Below are positions 1 to 10,099 of a stretch of 64,000 bases of DNA, in pieces; the stretch's first letter is position 1; every line of letters starts with the position of its first letter. The DNA lies in NCBI RefSeq assembly GCF_019175285.1, contig NC_056523.1, positions 186,695,894 to 186,759,893 of the forward strand. Reading direction: 5' to 3'. Below the pieces are notes generated by a model, which was not told the DNA's origin, did not search any database, and worked only from the letters and a program-made list of their open reading frames with translations. This DNA comes from Sceloporus undulatus (Eukaryota > Chordata > Lepidosauria > Squamata > Phrynosomatidae). A program made the position numbers and the translations under genes.

Positions 1-1828
1 TTATTGGGAAGGCCATGTCTTCATTTTGCTTATTCAAACCACAGAACTATATCCCTGCTCCATGCCCATACTACAACTACATGATCCAGGGTAGCAAGTA
101 AGGAAGTACTCCTCCTTGAGCTTTCTCATCTCATGTGTTTGAAAAGCCAGGTGGATAAGAAGAAAAACTCAGGCTAGCAGGCCTTCACAACCAGTGTGGG
201 GTGGGGACAGGCTTGTTGTGCTGTAGACTTCAGCAGAGGCTCTATAATACCAGTCTCATTGGGTGGCTCTTTCAAAAGCTTACCCATAGCACTATTGGTT
301 GATGTGGTTTTCAGTGAATCAAAGGGACTGGGGCCTGTAGTTTCAGAGGCCGGCAACCTGTGTGCCCCCTGATGATGCTGGACTGCAGTTTCCATCAGTC
401 CTAGTCAGCATTGTAAGTGATGCTGGGAGGTGCAGTCCAACAACCAGAAAACCACAAGTAGAAAGAGAAGTTCATGTACATGCTGGTCTCCAAAACCAAA
501 GAAGTAAAGAGTATGGAAGCTTGTTGCCTTCTTGTGAAATTAATTGCCTATCTAGGGGATTGTAAGAATGGCCAAGGTAATTAATGAAAAGTTGCTTTTC
601 AAAATATACTTTGTAAAACAGCACAAAGAACCTTATTAAAAGTCTGCAAAAGTTGCTAATGCTAGAGGGAGAAGGCTCTCAGGGGAGAAAGCTGTCTTAT
701 GGAGAGGCAAGTCCCAGAGGATGAGAGAAAGACTGGTTTGATTTAATGAGCAAAGAGATCATCATAATCCCAGATATTCTTCTTTTTAAAAATCAGCTTC
801 CTTGTTTGTAAACTGAAATTGAAAACATACCAATAAATAAAGCAATGATCAAATTAGCATCCCAGTTTGGACCATCAACAGGATTTCATTTATGCATTTT
901 CAGCTTAACAAATTTTTAATGTGTGTGAGTGGCTACCTTGTTCATTAACTGGCCTTCAGTTATTACTATCTTCAAATCATCCATGTTTGGGGAAAACATC
1001 ATCTTTCAAAGAAAGCCTGTGATAAATGGGAATTCCTCCATTATCAGGGCCTTCTCCCCAGCTAACAAAGGCTTAACTGTGGGTGGAGGTACTGTATTAG
1101 ATGAGGAGAATTACACCGCTGGTGGTTTGAGGGCAACCATCCAAGCAGATGGCCATTGGGGAAGAACCTTCGAATGGTTGCTGAGGAGGCCTGAGGGAGC
1201 TAGGTTTGGGTATATGTCATGTTTGGCTGATGTGGTTATAATTTTGTAATGGATACCTCAAGTTTGTGCCTTTACATTCCTTTTCACAGCCTTAGCTTGG
1301 CTAGAGCTTCACTTACCAGTAGCAGTCCCAGCAATGTCCCAGTTGGGTGGTTGCAACAAGTGTTTTGGGATTAAAGGTGGTCCCATCAAGGGGTCCCATC
1401 CAGCTCAGCAGGAGTGGAGTAGGAACATAAAGAGCCTTCCCATGGTGGGAATGGGTTGCTCTGCTTCTGTCTTATTTCCTGGGAGAGAAAACCTTTACAC
1501 TAATGTTACTAATGGAGGAAAATAATCTCTATGGAAAGGCTATCCCAGTGGTCAGTCCTCCTCACAAAGAAAGTCTAACATTTCATTCCATTTAAGTCAC
1601 TAGGTCTAAATCTTGTCCCTCTGTCTCCCTCTGCTGGATTAAACCGTGGAACAGTCTCTCAAGACAGATTTGTTCTGTGAATGTTTGCAATAAAATGTCT
1701 GGACCCAGGGCAATCGGACCCTCAAAATTATTTTTAAGCTCATTTATTAAAGGCACTAAGTCCCTCTACCTTAAGGGCTAGCTCCATTTTTACTTCTGAA
1801 GCTTCTTGTGCAACACTCCACAGTCCAC
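1..1828. other. Intergenic sequence, mostly unidentified
   Basis: No coding sequence is supported here. A short piece at about 355-460 resembles the amniote hAT-type repeat whose core reads like 'gatgctgggaggtgcagtcc'. An open frame of 106 codons at 929-1249 has no recognisable domain and is treated as chance. The rest is ordinary AT-rich intergenic DNA in which I see nothing definable. Confidence 0.5.
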
Positions 1829-1880
1829 AGATAAGATGGTGTTCCTTGTATAAAAAGGGAAAAATCAAGATTTGCTGCAA
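1829..1880 (+). mobile_element. pogo-type MITE fragment
   Basis: The stretch resembles the interior of the TA-flanked MITEs at 30033 and 39870 (a 'ggtgtcccttatataaaa' region followed by 'aaaatcaaggtttgct'). Both ends are missing. Confidence 0.4.
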
Positions 1881-3700
1881 TTAACTCATGTTTCATAGAC
1901 AGTAGCACTAAATGAATGTTTCAAGGACTTCAGCAAAGCTTTTGATTGTAGAGATTGGACCTGCTATAACTGTAAAACTATAACTATCACCATATAGATT
2001 CCTAACTAGTTAATTATTTAAACTATCTATAACTAGTTATTTGCCTGTTCAAGTATAGCTAAAAAAAAAAAATCCAAAAAGGCAACTTGGATTTTGTCTT
2101 TTTCAACGAGGGGCCATTCTTTTTATTTTTGCTTTCATGGGGTTTTTTTAGAATTAGCTCTAAAGTGAAGTAACTATAGCTATACAGTGGAGTAACTAGC
2201 TGTAACTACTTATGAGTAATTCCAGTAGTTAAATAATTTTGGTTATTCCGTTAAATAACTATAGTTATGTAATTCAGTAAATCGTTGAAAACATGATGTC
2301 CCAATTAATCTGCTATGACGCCCATGGACAGATGCAGCTTTAGTGCTAACTGAAATGTACTAACAAATGTGGAAAAGAAAGAGGTGGCCAACAGACTGGA
2401 AACCCTATCGATCCACAAGAAAGGAGATGCAAAAGACAGCAGCTACTATAAGACAACAGCAATAAACTAATGTTTCATAGACAGCAGCACTAAACTAATG
2501 TTTCATAGACGTCAGCAAATCTTTTGATTTGAACAGATTGGACATGCTATAACTGTAAAATATCACTATCACTATATAGCTTCCTAACTAGCTAACTAAT
2601 TAAACTACGTATAACTAGTTCTCTGCCTGTTCAAGTATAGCTAAATAATTTCCAAAAAGCCAACTTGGATTCTGCCTTTTTAGTGAGGGGCTGTTCTTTT
2701 TATTTTTGCCTTCATGGGTTTTTTTGGAATTAGCTTTAGAGTGACATAACTATAGCTATACAGTCAAATGAACGTATATACAGTCAAAAGTAGTTAAGTA
2801 ACTATAGTTATGTAGTTAAATAGACAGTAGTTAAATAGTTATGTAGTTAAATAACTATAGTTATGTAGTAAGGTAAGTATAGCTATGTAGTTAGGGAACT
2901 TTTCTTAAGTAATTGAGTAATGAGTTACAAATAATTAGGTAACTATACAGTTGAGTAATCAGTTGTAGCTACTTATGAGTAATTCCAGTTTTAAGTAACT
3001 ATTGTTAAGTAGTTAAATAACTATAGTTATTTAGTTAGGTAACTAGTTATATAGTTCAGTAACTATAGTAGTGTAGTTAGGTAACTTTTGTTAAGTAGTT
3101 ATGTAAATAGTTGTAAGTAATTATCATAGTTAGGTAACGTTAGTTATAAGTTCTTTGGTAGTTTTAATATACTTCCAAAAGGCCAACTTGGATTTTGCCT
3201 TTTTCAAGAAAGGATTGTTCTTTTTATTTTTGCTTTAATTGATTTTTCTAGAATTAGATCTAGAGTGAAATAACTATAGTTACACAATTGAGTAACTAGT
3301 TATAACTATTTATGAGTAATTCCAGTAATTAAGTAACTATAGTCAAGTAGTTAAATAACTATAGTTATTTAGTTATGTAACTATAGTTATGTAATTCAGT
3401 AGCTATAGTTATGTAGTTAGATCATTTTTGTTAAGTAGTTGTGTAAATAGTTATTAGTAATTACCACAGTTAGGTAACTTCTTTGGTAGTTTTTATATGC
3501 TTCCAAAAGGCCAACTTGGATTGTTCTTTTTAGAAAGGACTGTTCTTTTTATTTTTGCTTTCATGGATTTTTCTAGAATTAGATATAGAATGAAGTAACT
3601 ATAGTTATACAATTGAGTAACTAGTTGTTACTACTTATGAATAAGTATAGTAGTTAAGTAACTATAGTTAAGTAGTTATCTAACTATATACCTATATATA
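1840..3700 (+). repeat. AT-rich TAACTA/TAGTTA repeat array with recurring cassette
   Basis: Most of this 1.85-kb stretch is variants of a short palindrome, TAACTATAGTTA, spaced by TAGTTA-like steps. A more complex cassette of about 160 bp recurs at roughly 2073, 2648, 3172 and 3491. It begins near 'ccaacttggattttgcct', passes through 'ttctttttatttttgc' and 'gaattagctctagagtgaag', and ends near 'cttatgagtaattccag'. A leader containing 'atgtttcatagacagtagc' occurs at about 1890 and 2470. The same leader and cassette occur at 16.6-17.1 kb, and the cassette recurs inverted at 18.1-18.3 kb. I do not recognise the family. It could be a satellite-like expansion inside a transposon, or a foldback element. 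Confidence 0.7.
2360..2458 (+). mobile_element. RTE/BovB-like LINE reverse-transcriptase fragment
   Basis: Translated on the plus strand this piece reads WPTDWKP and then, after a one-base slip, IHKKGDAKDSSYYKTT. That matches the conserved early reverse-transcriptase segment of RTE-clade LINEs (WP.DWK...IPIHKKGDA.DCSNYR.I). It lies inside the TAACTA array between two copies of its leader, so it was either captured by the array or split by it. It is far too short to be functional. Confidence 0.55.
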
Positions 3701-3717
3701 TTAACAAACAACAACAG

Positions 3718-3890
3718 CCTGAAAAATTCCAGGAAAATCACCAAACTGCTCCAAGACGCAGTGCACCCCATAAATATGCTCACTTTGGCCGAGTTGGAAT
3801 CAGGTAGAATCTTTGTTGGATTCAGTCTCAACACCTCAAAACTTCTGGCTGCATCACAAACCAGAGCACTGAGTCCTACTGAAATTGTTT
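3718..3890 (+). repeat. Unclassified repeat, copy 1
   Basis: About 170 bp beginning 'aaaattccaggaaaat' and containing 'cagtgcaccccataaatat' matches 6842-6948 plus 7828-7870. In that second copy it is interrupted by about 0.88 kb. The family is not recognised. Confidence 0.55.
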
Positions 3891-3899
3891 TTGCCCACA

Positions 3900-4240
3900 T
3901 TGGAGCCTAACTTCTGGAACTGGTCAATATTTCCCATTGGAACCCTTTAATTTGTTATCCATTATCCATTACCACAATCTCTATCTTTGTTTGTGTGTGT
4001 GCTTTACATGTGTGTTGATTTCCTATTTAAAAAATAAATTAAAATTAATTTGGACCTTGTCTCTGGAGTTCTAGTTTTTCAGAACCATTAAACATAGGCT
4101 GCAAGTCCTGGGTAGAGTTTACCTGGGCCCTCTCGCTGCTTCCTATTGAGCTAAATAAATTCTTCCATTGAATACAATTTGTAGGTACCCTCTCAGGACC
4201 TTTGCATTTGGGTAACAAGGAGGACAGTTCATCAACCAAC
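3900..4240 (+). mobile_element. LTR-like fossil repeat, copy 1
   Basis: This region resembles 5190-5460, notably the run from a polyadenylation-like AATAAA segment to a 'gggccc' block. A similar AATAAA-bearing copy lies at 5770-5945. The layout suggests old LTR pieces of an endogenous retrovirus-like element, but no coding part is recognisable and the assignment is weak. Confidence 0.3.
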
Positions 4241-4269
4241 AGAATCAGTATTCCATTCTTCTTCAAGGA

Positions 4270-4640
4270 ACCTGTGGTCACAGAGGTGGCTTTGTGGATG
4301 CAGAAATTGGACAGAGTGGCACAAATCACGATGTCAGGGTCTTAAGTAATTCTGCTATCTGTGAAACAATGGAGGTGGGAGTGGTTGTCCCTGGGAACCC
4401 AAGTATTACTATGTCTGGTCAACAGATTGGTCTACTTTTGATTGCCGATAGTGCCTATCCAATCAGAAGGTAGCTTATGAAGCCATATCAAGGTGACTCT
4501 AACAGGCTCGGTTTACCAAACACCTCAACCAGGCAAGAAACCTTGTTGAAAAGGCTTTGGGGAGGTTGAAGGCTCATTGGAGGTACGATAGGGCTTGCCA
4601 AAGAAAATGTTACCTCTGTCATTGCCTCCGGTGTGATATG
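4270..4640 (+). pseudogene. PIF/Harbinger transposase relic
   Basis: The plus strand encodes the C-terminal half of a PIF/Harbinger DDE transposase. The frame from 4273 reads CGHRGGFVDAEIGQSGTNHD and continues VRVLSNSAI (family pattern: GS.HD.RVFRNS). It then reads LLIADSAYP, where the D is the second catalytic acid, and LMKPYQGD. After a stop (TAG at 4471) and a shift of frame near 4500-4512 it reads NQARNLVEKALGRLKAHWRY, where the E of VEKALGRLK is the third catalytic acid. These enzymes cut and paste DNA elements at 3-bp targets. The N-terminal part, the helix-turn-helix partner protein and terminal repeats were not found. The copy is dead. Confidence 0.75.
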
Positions 4641-5189
4641 CCACAATATAGTTGAGACAAAGGGACAATTTGAGGGACAACAAGTGATGTCCCTGGACAT
4701 TCACTCTGGTCACTCTTGGGGCACCACCGACCTTTAAAAAAAGGAGGGTGAAACACTTAAGACATGTCCTGGCTGACATCTTTTGGCACCAAGAGAGGTG
4801 AAATTTTAACATGCTTGTATGATAAAGAAGTGCATTCTTGTCATAGACAATAGCGTCCTATGATGTGTGTTAGCCTCCTTACACCCTTCCTTTTTTGATA
4901 TCAGAAATGCAGGTTGATTTGACCCTCTATGACCCTACTGTGAAATGGCCACTATGAGAAGATGCCAAGGAGTCAACAGCCCTGGCATCTTTGCATGCTT
5001 AGCCATCTGACTTCGGAAATGCATGTCCAAACACCCACATTCAAACCCCAAAATGAAAACCAACTTCAAAGTGTTTCAAATCCATTTCAAAGGAAGCACT
5101 TGCCAGTTTGCTTGGCTAACCCCTCTATCGCTTGCCATTCTCCATTTGCCTCAGGACCTAGTGAGTTCCTTTTAACTCTGGACCTGTAA

Positions 5190-5520
5190 CAAGTGGAGAA
5201 ACTATTCAGATCAGGTGCAGTATATTCATTAGTTTGGCCTTCTCTGTTCCAACATAACACCTTTGAATTTCCTAATCCTTGTTAGTGTGTGTGGCTGTAT
5301 GTTTTGAATGATTGTTGATTTCCCCTTTTACAATAAACTACTTAGAAATGTGCCTCTGGAATTCTTCATTTCTCTGGACCGGTATACATAGGGACTGGAT
5401 CCCATATCCCAACAGGGCCCAGGCAACTATTAAATAACCCAGCCACTACCAATGAGCTAATTCATAATTCCCAAACATACATTGGCATTTAAGTGTTGCT
5501 TTTGGGACAATTACATACCC
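5190..5520 (+). mobile_element. LTR-like fossil repeat, copy 2
   Basis: The first 175 bp is repeated in direct orientation at 5770-5945, and the later part matches 3900-4240. It carries an AATAAA in 'ttacaataaactacttag', as an R region would. Two direct repeats about 580 bp apart could be LTR remnants of a deleted element, or simply two copies of one repeat. It is a broken fossil, and age cannot be judged beyond 'old'. Confidence 0.35.
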
Positions 5521-5769
5521 AAGGTTACAAATTGGTGGAGAATTTTGTGGGCAGTCCCCTGGATTCTGGATGGGCTGAGAGTGCAATTGGCACATTCAGA
5601 ATACAGATGTAGAGGAAAGTGACACTAGAATTCCTAGACAGTGGGAAAAACTGAGTGCAGGAGTGCGTGTTGGATCTTGTGTGTTTAAGCCATAAGGGCT
5701 GGGCTATCAAAGGTTGATTTTCCCCTTTCTGTCTTTGGTCACTGAGTCGGTTGCATTCCCTGTTATGGC

Positions 5770-5945
5770 ACAAGTGGAGCAACTATTCAGTTCAGGTACA
5801 GTATTTCCATTAGTTTGCCTTCTCTGTTCCAATGTAACACCTTTGAATTTCCTAGTCCTTGTGAGTGTGCATGACTGAATATTTTGTATGATTGCTTATT
5901 TCCCTTTTTACAATAAACTACTTAGAAGCCTGCCTCTAGAATTCA
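5770..5945 (+). mobile_element. LTR-like fossil repeat, copy 3
   Basis: This is a direct repeat of 5190-5365 with clear similarity throughout, including the AATAAA segment. It ends next to the hairpin at 5953-6016. Its family is unresolved, and it is treated as a fossil of possible endogenous retrovirus origin. Confidence 0.35.
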
Positions 5946-5952
5946 TTAAACA

Positions 5953-6016
5953 TTTGCTGCTCTCCTGGCTATCCAGTAGACAGTACATCTTTGAAGCTGC
6001 CCAGGAGAGCAGCAAA
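5953..6016. repeat. Perfect 16-bp hairpin
   Basis: TTTGCTGCTCTCCTGG at 5953-5968 is the exact reverse complement of 6001-6016, separated by a 32-base loop. It may be the remnant ends of a small inverted-repeat element. No function is implied. Confidence 0.7.
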
Positions 6017-6212
6017 ATTTTAATGACATTTATAAATTTACTTAGCAAAAGCATTTTTCACATCTGAAGTCTGGGGTAAGACTCTTTCAACTCTAAAAAA
6101 CTCTATTTCATAAAAAATAAATACAATAATTCAGTATCTAACAGGCTGTGAAAGATTCAGAGTTTAATTCATTGAGACAGTGGATTTAAATCGAGTACCG
6201 TTCATCTGGTGA

Positions 6213-6215
6213 TGA

Positions 6216-6247
<32 letters not shown>

Positions 6248-6250
6248 AAA
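6213..6250. repeat. (GAAA)n microsatellite
   Basis: Uninterrupted GAAA repeats are visible. Confidence 0.95.
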
Positions 6251-6289
6251 GACTGTAGATAATAATGGAGGGATGGAACTGATGAACTG

Positions 6290-6400
6290 AGGACAACAAG
6301 TTATCCAACTATCATTACTTAATTACTTAACTACTTATAACTAGCTAGGAATAGTTCTTTTATTACACAGATATAGTTACCTAACTACATAAGTAACTCT
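6290..6400 (-). repeat. TAACTA-array fragment, inverted
   Basis: Motifs such as 'cttaactacttataactagc' match the array family of 1.8-3.7 kb read on the opposite strand. This is a short remnant. Confidence 0.5.
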
Positions 6401-6511
6401 AAAAATAAAAAATCTTTGAACATGAAAATAAAAAATAAGAATCCAAAGAAAATAAAAAATAAGAATGCAATTATAATTACATATATGGTTATAGTAGTAG
6501 TTTTATAGTTA

Positions 6512-6650
6512 CAGTCAGTCCCTTCATATCCACAGATATTTTTCTCCATGGATTAAAGCACCCATGGTTTGAAAATATTTTAAAAATATATAAATTCCGC
6601 AAAGCAAACCCTGATTTTCCCTTTTTACAGAAGGGACATCATTTTACTTG
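6512..6650 (+). mobile_element. pogo-type MITE, 5' part
   Basis: Starts TA-CAGTCAGTCCCTTCATATCC, which resembles the terminal repeat of pogo/Tigger-derived MITEs (CAGT.G.CCCTT..TATCC). The 3' end is not recognisable. Confidence 0.5.
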
Positions 6651-6841
6651 CAGAGTGTGGAGTGTGGCACAGTAAGCATTAGAAGCAAAAGTGGAGTTAT
6701 CCCTTAAGTTAGAGGCTCAGAGCCTTGAAATATAACAGTTAAAGGCTCAGAGCTCAGACAGGTTAAGAGCAGAAAATTTGGCCTTTGCAGTATCAGTACA
6801 AGAGGCATTCATGAAAGAGGCCACCTTAAGAAAACAGCTCT

Positions 6842-7870
6842 GGAAAATTCCAGGAAAACACACTCAACTGCCTCAAGACACAGTGCACCCCATAAATATC
6901 CCCCTTTGGGCACTCCCACTTTGGTCTAGTCAGAATCAGGCAGAATCTCCACCGGTATGGCAGCATGCAGCCGAGTGTCCTTCCTGGAGATCTCCGAGCG
7001 CAGCTGCTCTACCAACATCAGGAAAAGCCTTCTAGGCATCCTCATCTCGGACCACACGAAACACATGAGCTTTGGCCAAAAGTCAGTTTCATGTGGGTAC
7101 ACTCACCACGTCCTGGCCATAGGCTGGCACAAAAGACAAACTATTATTTCCGCAGCAGCCTGATCTTGCCCCTGGCCATGGCTTTCCAACACAAGGCCTC
7201 TCACCCTGCAATGGAGCCATCTCCTCCTTCTCCTCCTTGAACTTAGCACAGAATCTGTAATGTGCAGTGCCTGAAGCTGCCTGTTAAACCTCTGCCTTCA
7301 TTGAATAAGTGCAAGAGAAGTGGTAATAATCCTGAGGAACACCTGGTATTGGTTCAGGATGGCATGCAGAAGAAGCTGGCACAAGGGATCCATCTTTCTC
7401 TGTCCACGTGGAGTTCTTTACAGAAATGGCGACAATGCATCCAGTGTTGCATCTTACATTTCCAAAAATCGATCTTGACAGCGCATGCACATCTTCTGTC
7501 ACACCAAAAAACAAAACAAAACCTGGGTATGTTCGTTTGCAACCAACAAGGGGGCTCCATCTTGTGATACGTCAGCGCTGACGAAAGCAGAAATGAGTTT
7601 GATTGACGGGCCCCAAAATAAAAGATCCCAGGAAAGATCTGACACAATTGAAGAGGAGGTTCCATCTTAAATAGCTCCTTTTGAACAACTGGCATGTTAA
7701 ATTGCACTGGGAATGTTTGATCAGGGTAAAGGTTAGTGGAAACTTCATACCAGACATATTTGGGTCTTGAAGGACCAGGTCTGTCCGAATCTACCCAGGG
7801 CAACAGTGCTAGTGTGAAAGGGGCCTCTGTTGGATTCAGGCTCAACATCTCAGTGTTTCTGGTTGTACCA
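6842..7870 (+). repeat. Unclassified repeat, copy 2, split by a 0.88-kb insertion
   Basis: 6842-6948 and 7828-7870 together match 3718-3870. The intervening 6949-7827 is absent from copy 1, so it is an insertion here or a deletion there. The inserted part has a GC-richer left end and no recognised domain or terminal repeat. A 183-codon open frame on the minus strand (7354-7905) overruns the insertion boundary into CR1 sequence, so it is not a credible gene. Confidence 0.45.
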
Positions 7871-8034
7871 GAAAGCAGAAAACAGAACCAGAGCAATGGA
7901 TTCAAATTATAGGAAAAGAGATTCCACCTAAATATGAGGAGGAATTTCCTGACAGGAACAGCTGTTTGACAGTGGAACAGACTCCCTCGGAGTGTAATGG
8001 AGTCTCCTTCTTTGGAGATCTTTAAACAAAGCCA
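7868..8034 (+). mobile_element. CR1 LINE 3' end, left part (split by L1)
   Basis: This matches, in sense orientation, the last coding bases of the CR1 at 41199-46138 (for example 'agagattccacct' and 'ggaatttcctgacag'). It stops abruptly at 8034, where L1 sequence begins. The rest of the CR1 tail resumes at 9983. Confidence 0.85.
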
Positions 8035-9982
8035 AATGGAACAAACTGCAGCTTTCCATGATGGGAAGGATCGCGACTATAAAGATGATGGTACTGCCCA
8101 AAATGCTATATCTGTTCCAAACTTTGCCCATTAAAATCCCCAATAAATGCTTTAATGAATGGCAGAAAGATTTATCCAAATTTGTTTGGAAAGGGGGAAA
8201 ACCAAGAATTAAATTTAAACTACTACAAGATGTAAAAGAAAGGGGCGGTTTAAACCTACCAAACTTAAAAATCTACTACGAAGCATGTTGCCTGTTATGG
8301 ACTAAGGATTGGATTACTTTAGAAAATAATTCATTGTTAGATGTAGAAGCGGACGGAATACCCTTTGGGTGGCATGCATACTTGATTTATGGGAAAGGGC
8401 AACAGAATAAATCATTCGGATCACATTGTGTAAGAGGTTCACTAATTAAGGTCTGGAATAGATATAAAAAGAGAATAATCCCGAAAATACCTGGTTGGAC
8501 TTCGCCACAGGAAGCTTTCTATAGAAAAGAGATGTATAAAGAAGGAGACTGAATTAGGTATAATGACATCATCGACACTAGTAAATCGGATTTCTTTCTA
8601 AAATCTAAAGATCAATTAAATAAAGAAGGGTGGAACATAAACTGGTTTGTTTACAAGCAATTATAAGAACAATTTAAAGATGATAAAAAGGAATTTGGAT
8701 TTGCTCCACCTCGAGATAAGTCAGAACTAATTCAATGTATGATAGACAACACCAAAAATGTGATAGGGAAGCTATATAAATTGCTGCTAAGTTGGGACCT
8801 GGAAGAAGAAGTCGTGAAGCAACAAATGATCACATGGGCTAATAATATTGGGCACCCTATAAATTTAAACCAATGGGAAAAAACATGGAGGAACAATTTC
8901 AAATTTACGGTCTCCCAGAATTTACGTGAAAACTTTTATAAAATGTTCTTTAGATGGTATCTAACCCCGGCTAAATTGGCGAAAATGTCCAAAAACTCAA
9001 ATAATAAATGTTGGAAGTGTAAAACCGAAGTTGGGTCTTTCTACCATTGTTGGTGGACCTGCAAATTTGCCAGAGAATATTGGAACTTGATCAGTGACCA
9101 AATTAATTTAATTATGGGCAAGGTAATAAAACATAATCCCGAATGTTTCTTGCTAGGGATTTTTGAAGAAGAAATTAAGGGGAGAGAGGAAAAACTGTTA
9201 TTCTACTTGGTGGTAACAGCAAGAATCTGTTATGCGCAGCACTGGAAAAACCAGTCCAATCCTTCTATGGAAGAATGGATATTTAAGATATATGAAGGAA
9301 TAGAAATGGATAAACTGACTCAAATCCTGAAGGATAACTCTAAAAGCAAGGTTAATGATGATTGGGGAAGATTTTATAAATTTTTTGAATCCAAATGGGG
9401 TAACATTGCATTATGTTATATATGAGAGGAATATATAAATATTGTTTTTGTCTCTAACTATAAGTGTATAATGCATTATGTTTGATAAACAACTTAAACA
9501 TTTCAGTTGATGTAGGGTAGGTGGGTCTAGATTGCTATATCTTTGTATTTTAAGAAAGGCATGTCAATCAAAAATAGAACAGATACTGGTGACAGGAAGT
9601 CATTTTTTTTTTAATGTTGTATGTTGGCAAATCTGTCTACGAATGGTAGAATGAACTTGGGAAGAATAGTAGGAAGAGGAAACGAAGAAGAAGATATTTA
9701 GGAATAGGTGAGGTGAGAAGAAAGTGTAGAGGGTTAAAGTAGGTTGTTTTAAGTATCAAGGCTAGTCTAGGAGGTGGGGGTAGAGAAAGTAAGAAGTAAG
9801 AAAGTTTAAGGAAGGAAGATAAGTCGAAGGCTAAGGTAAGGGTGAGTACTCTTAGATAGGTTTCCTCTTATATATTCTGTGTGATTAAGTATGATTGTTT
9901 TGTTTGTTGTATATACTACTTGGTATTGTTTGTTTTTGTTACTATGTTTTTGTTTTATTAATAAAAATTATTTTAAAAAAAT
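8035..9982 (+). mobile_element. 5'-truncated L1 LINE (ORF2 C-terminal part plus 3' UTR)
   Basis: A single reading frame from about 8034 to 9425 encodes the end of L1 ORF2. It covers the segment after the polymerase active site (GRIATIKMMVLPKMLYLFQ), then the C-terminal domain with a cysteine-rich knuckle (CWKCKTEVGSFYHCWWTC). Two in-frame stops (TGA at 8550, TAA at 8664) interrupt it with no shift of frame, so decay is mild. A 550-bp 3' UTR and an A-rich tail end at 9982. The 7-bp AAAGCCA at 8028-8034 is repeated at 9983-9989 as a target-site duplication. The element lacks ORF1, the endonuclease and most of the reverse transcriptase and cannot move by itself. Confidence 0.92.
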
Positions 9983-10075
9983 AAAGCCATCTGTTGGGAG
10001 TGCTTTGATTGTGAGTTTCTGCATGGTCCTTGTGGTCTCTTCTAATTCTACAATTCTATTATTCTAACAACAACA
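9983..10075 (+). mobile_element. CR1 LINE 3' end, right part
   Basis: Continues the CR1 tail interrupted at 8034: 'ccatctgttgggagtgctttg', then a 'ggtctcttctaattctac' segment and ATTCTA-type terminal repeats. Compared with the intact CR1 at 41.2 kb, part of the tail is deleted. Confidence 0.8.
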
Positions 10076-10099
10076 AAGGTACAATACACCAAAATGTCC

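Noticed and set aside
929-1249. 106-codon open frame on the plus strand
   Set aside because: No recognisable domain, no paralogue in the window, and a length expected by chance in 64 kb.
7354-7905. Minus-strand open frame of 183 codons
   Set aside because: It crosses from an unclassified repeat insert into CR1 3' sequence, shows no domain, and its composition is unlike a conserved protein.
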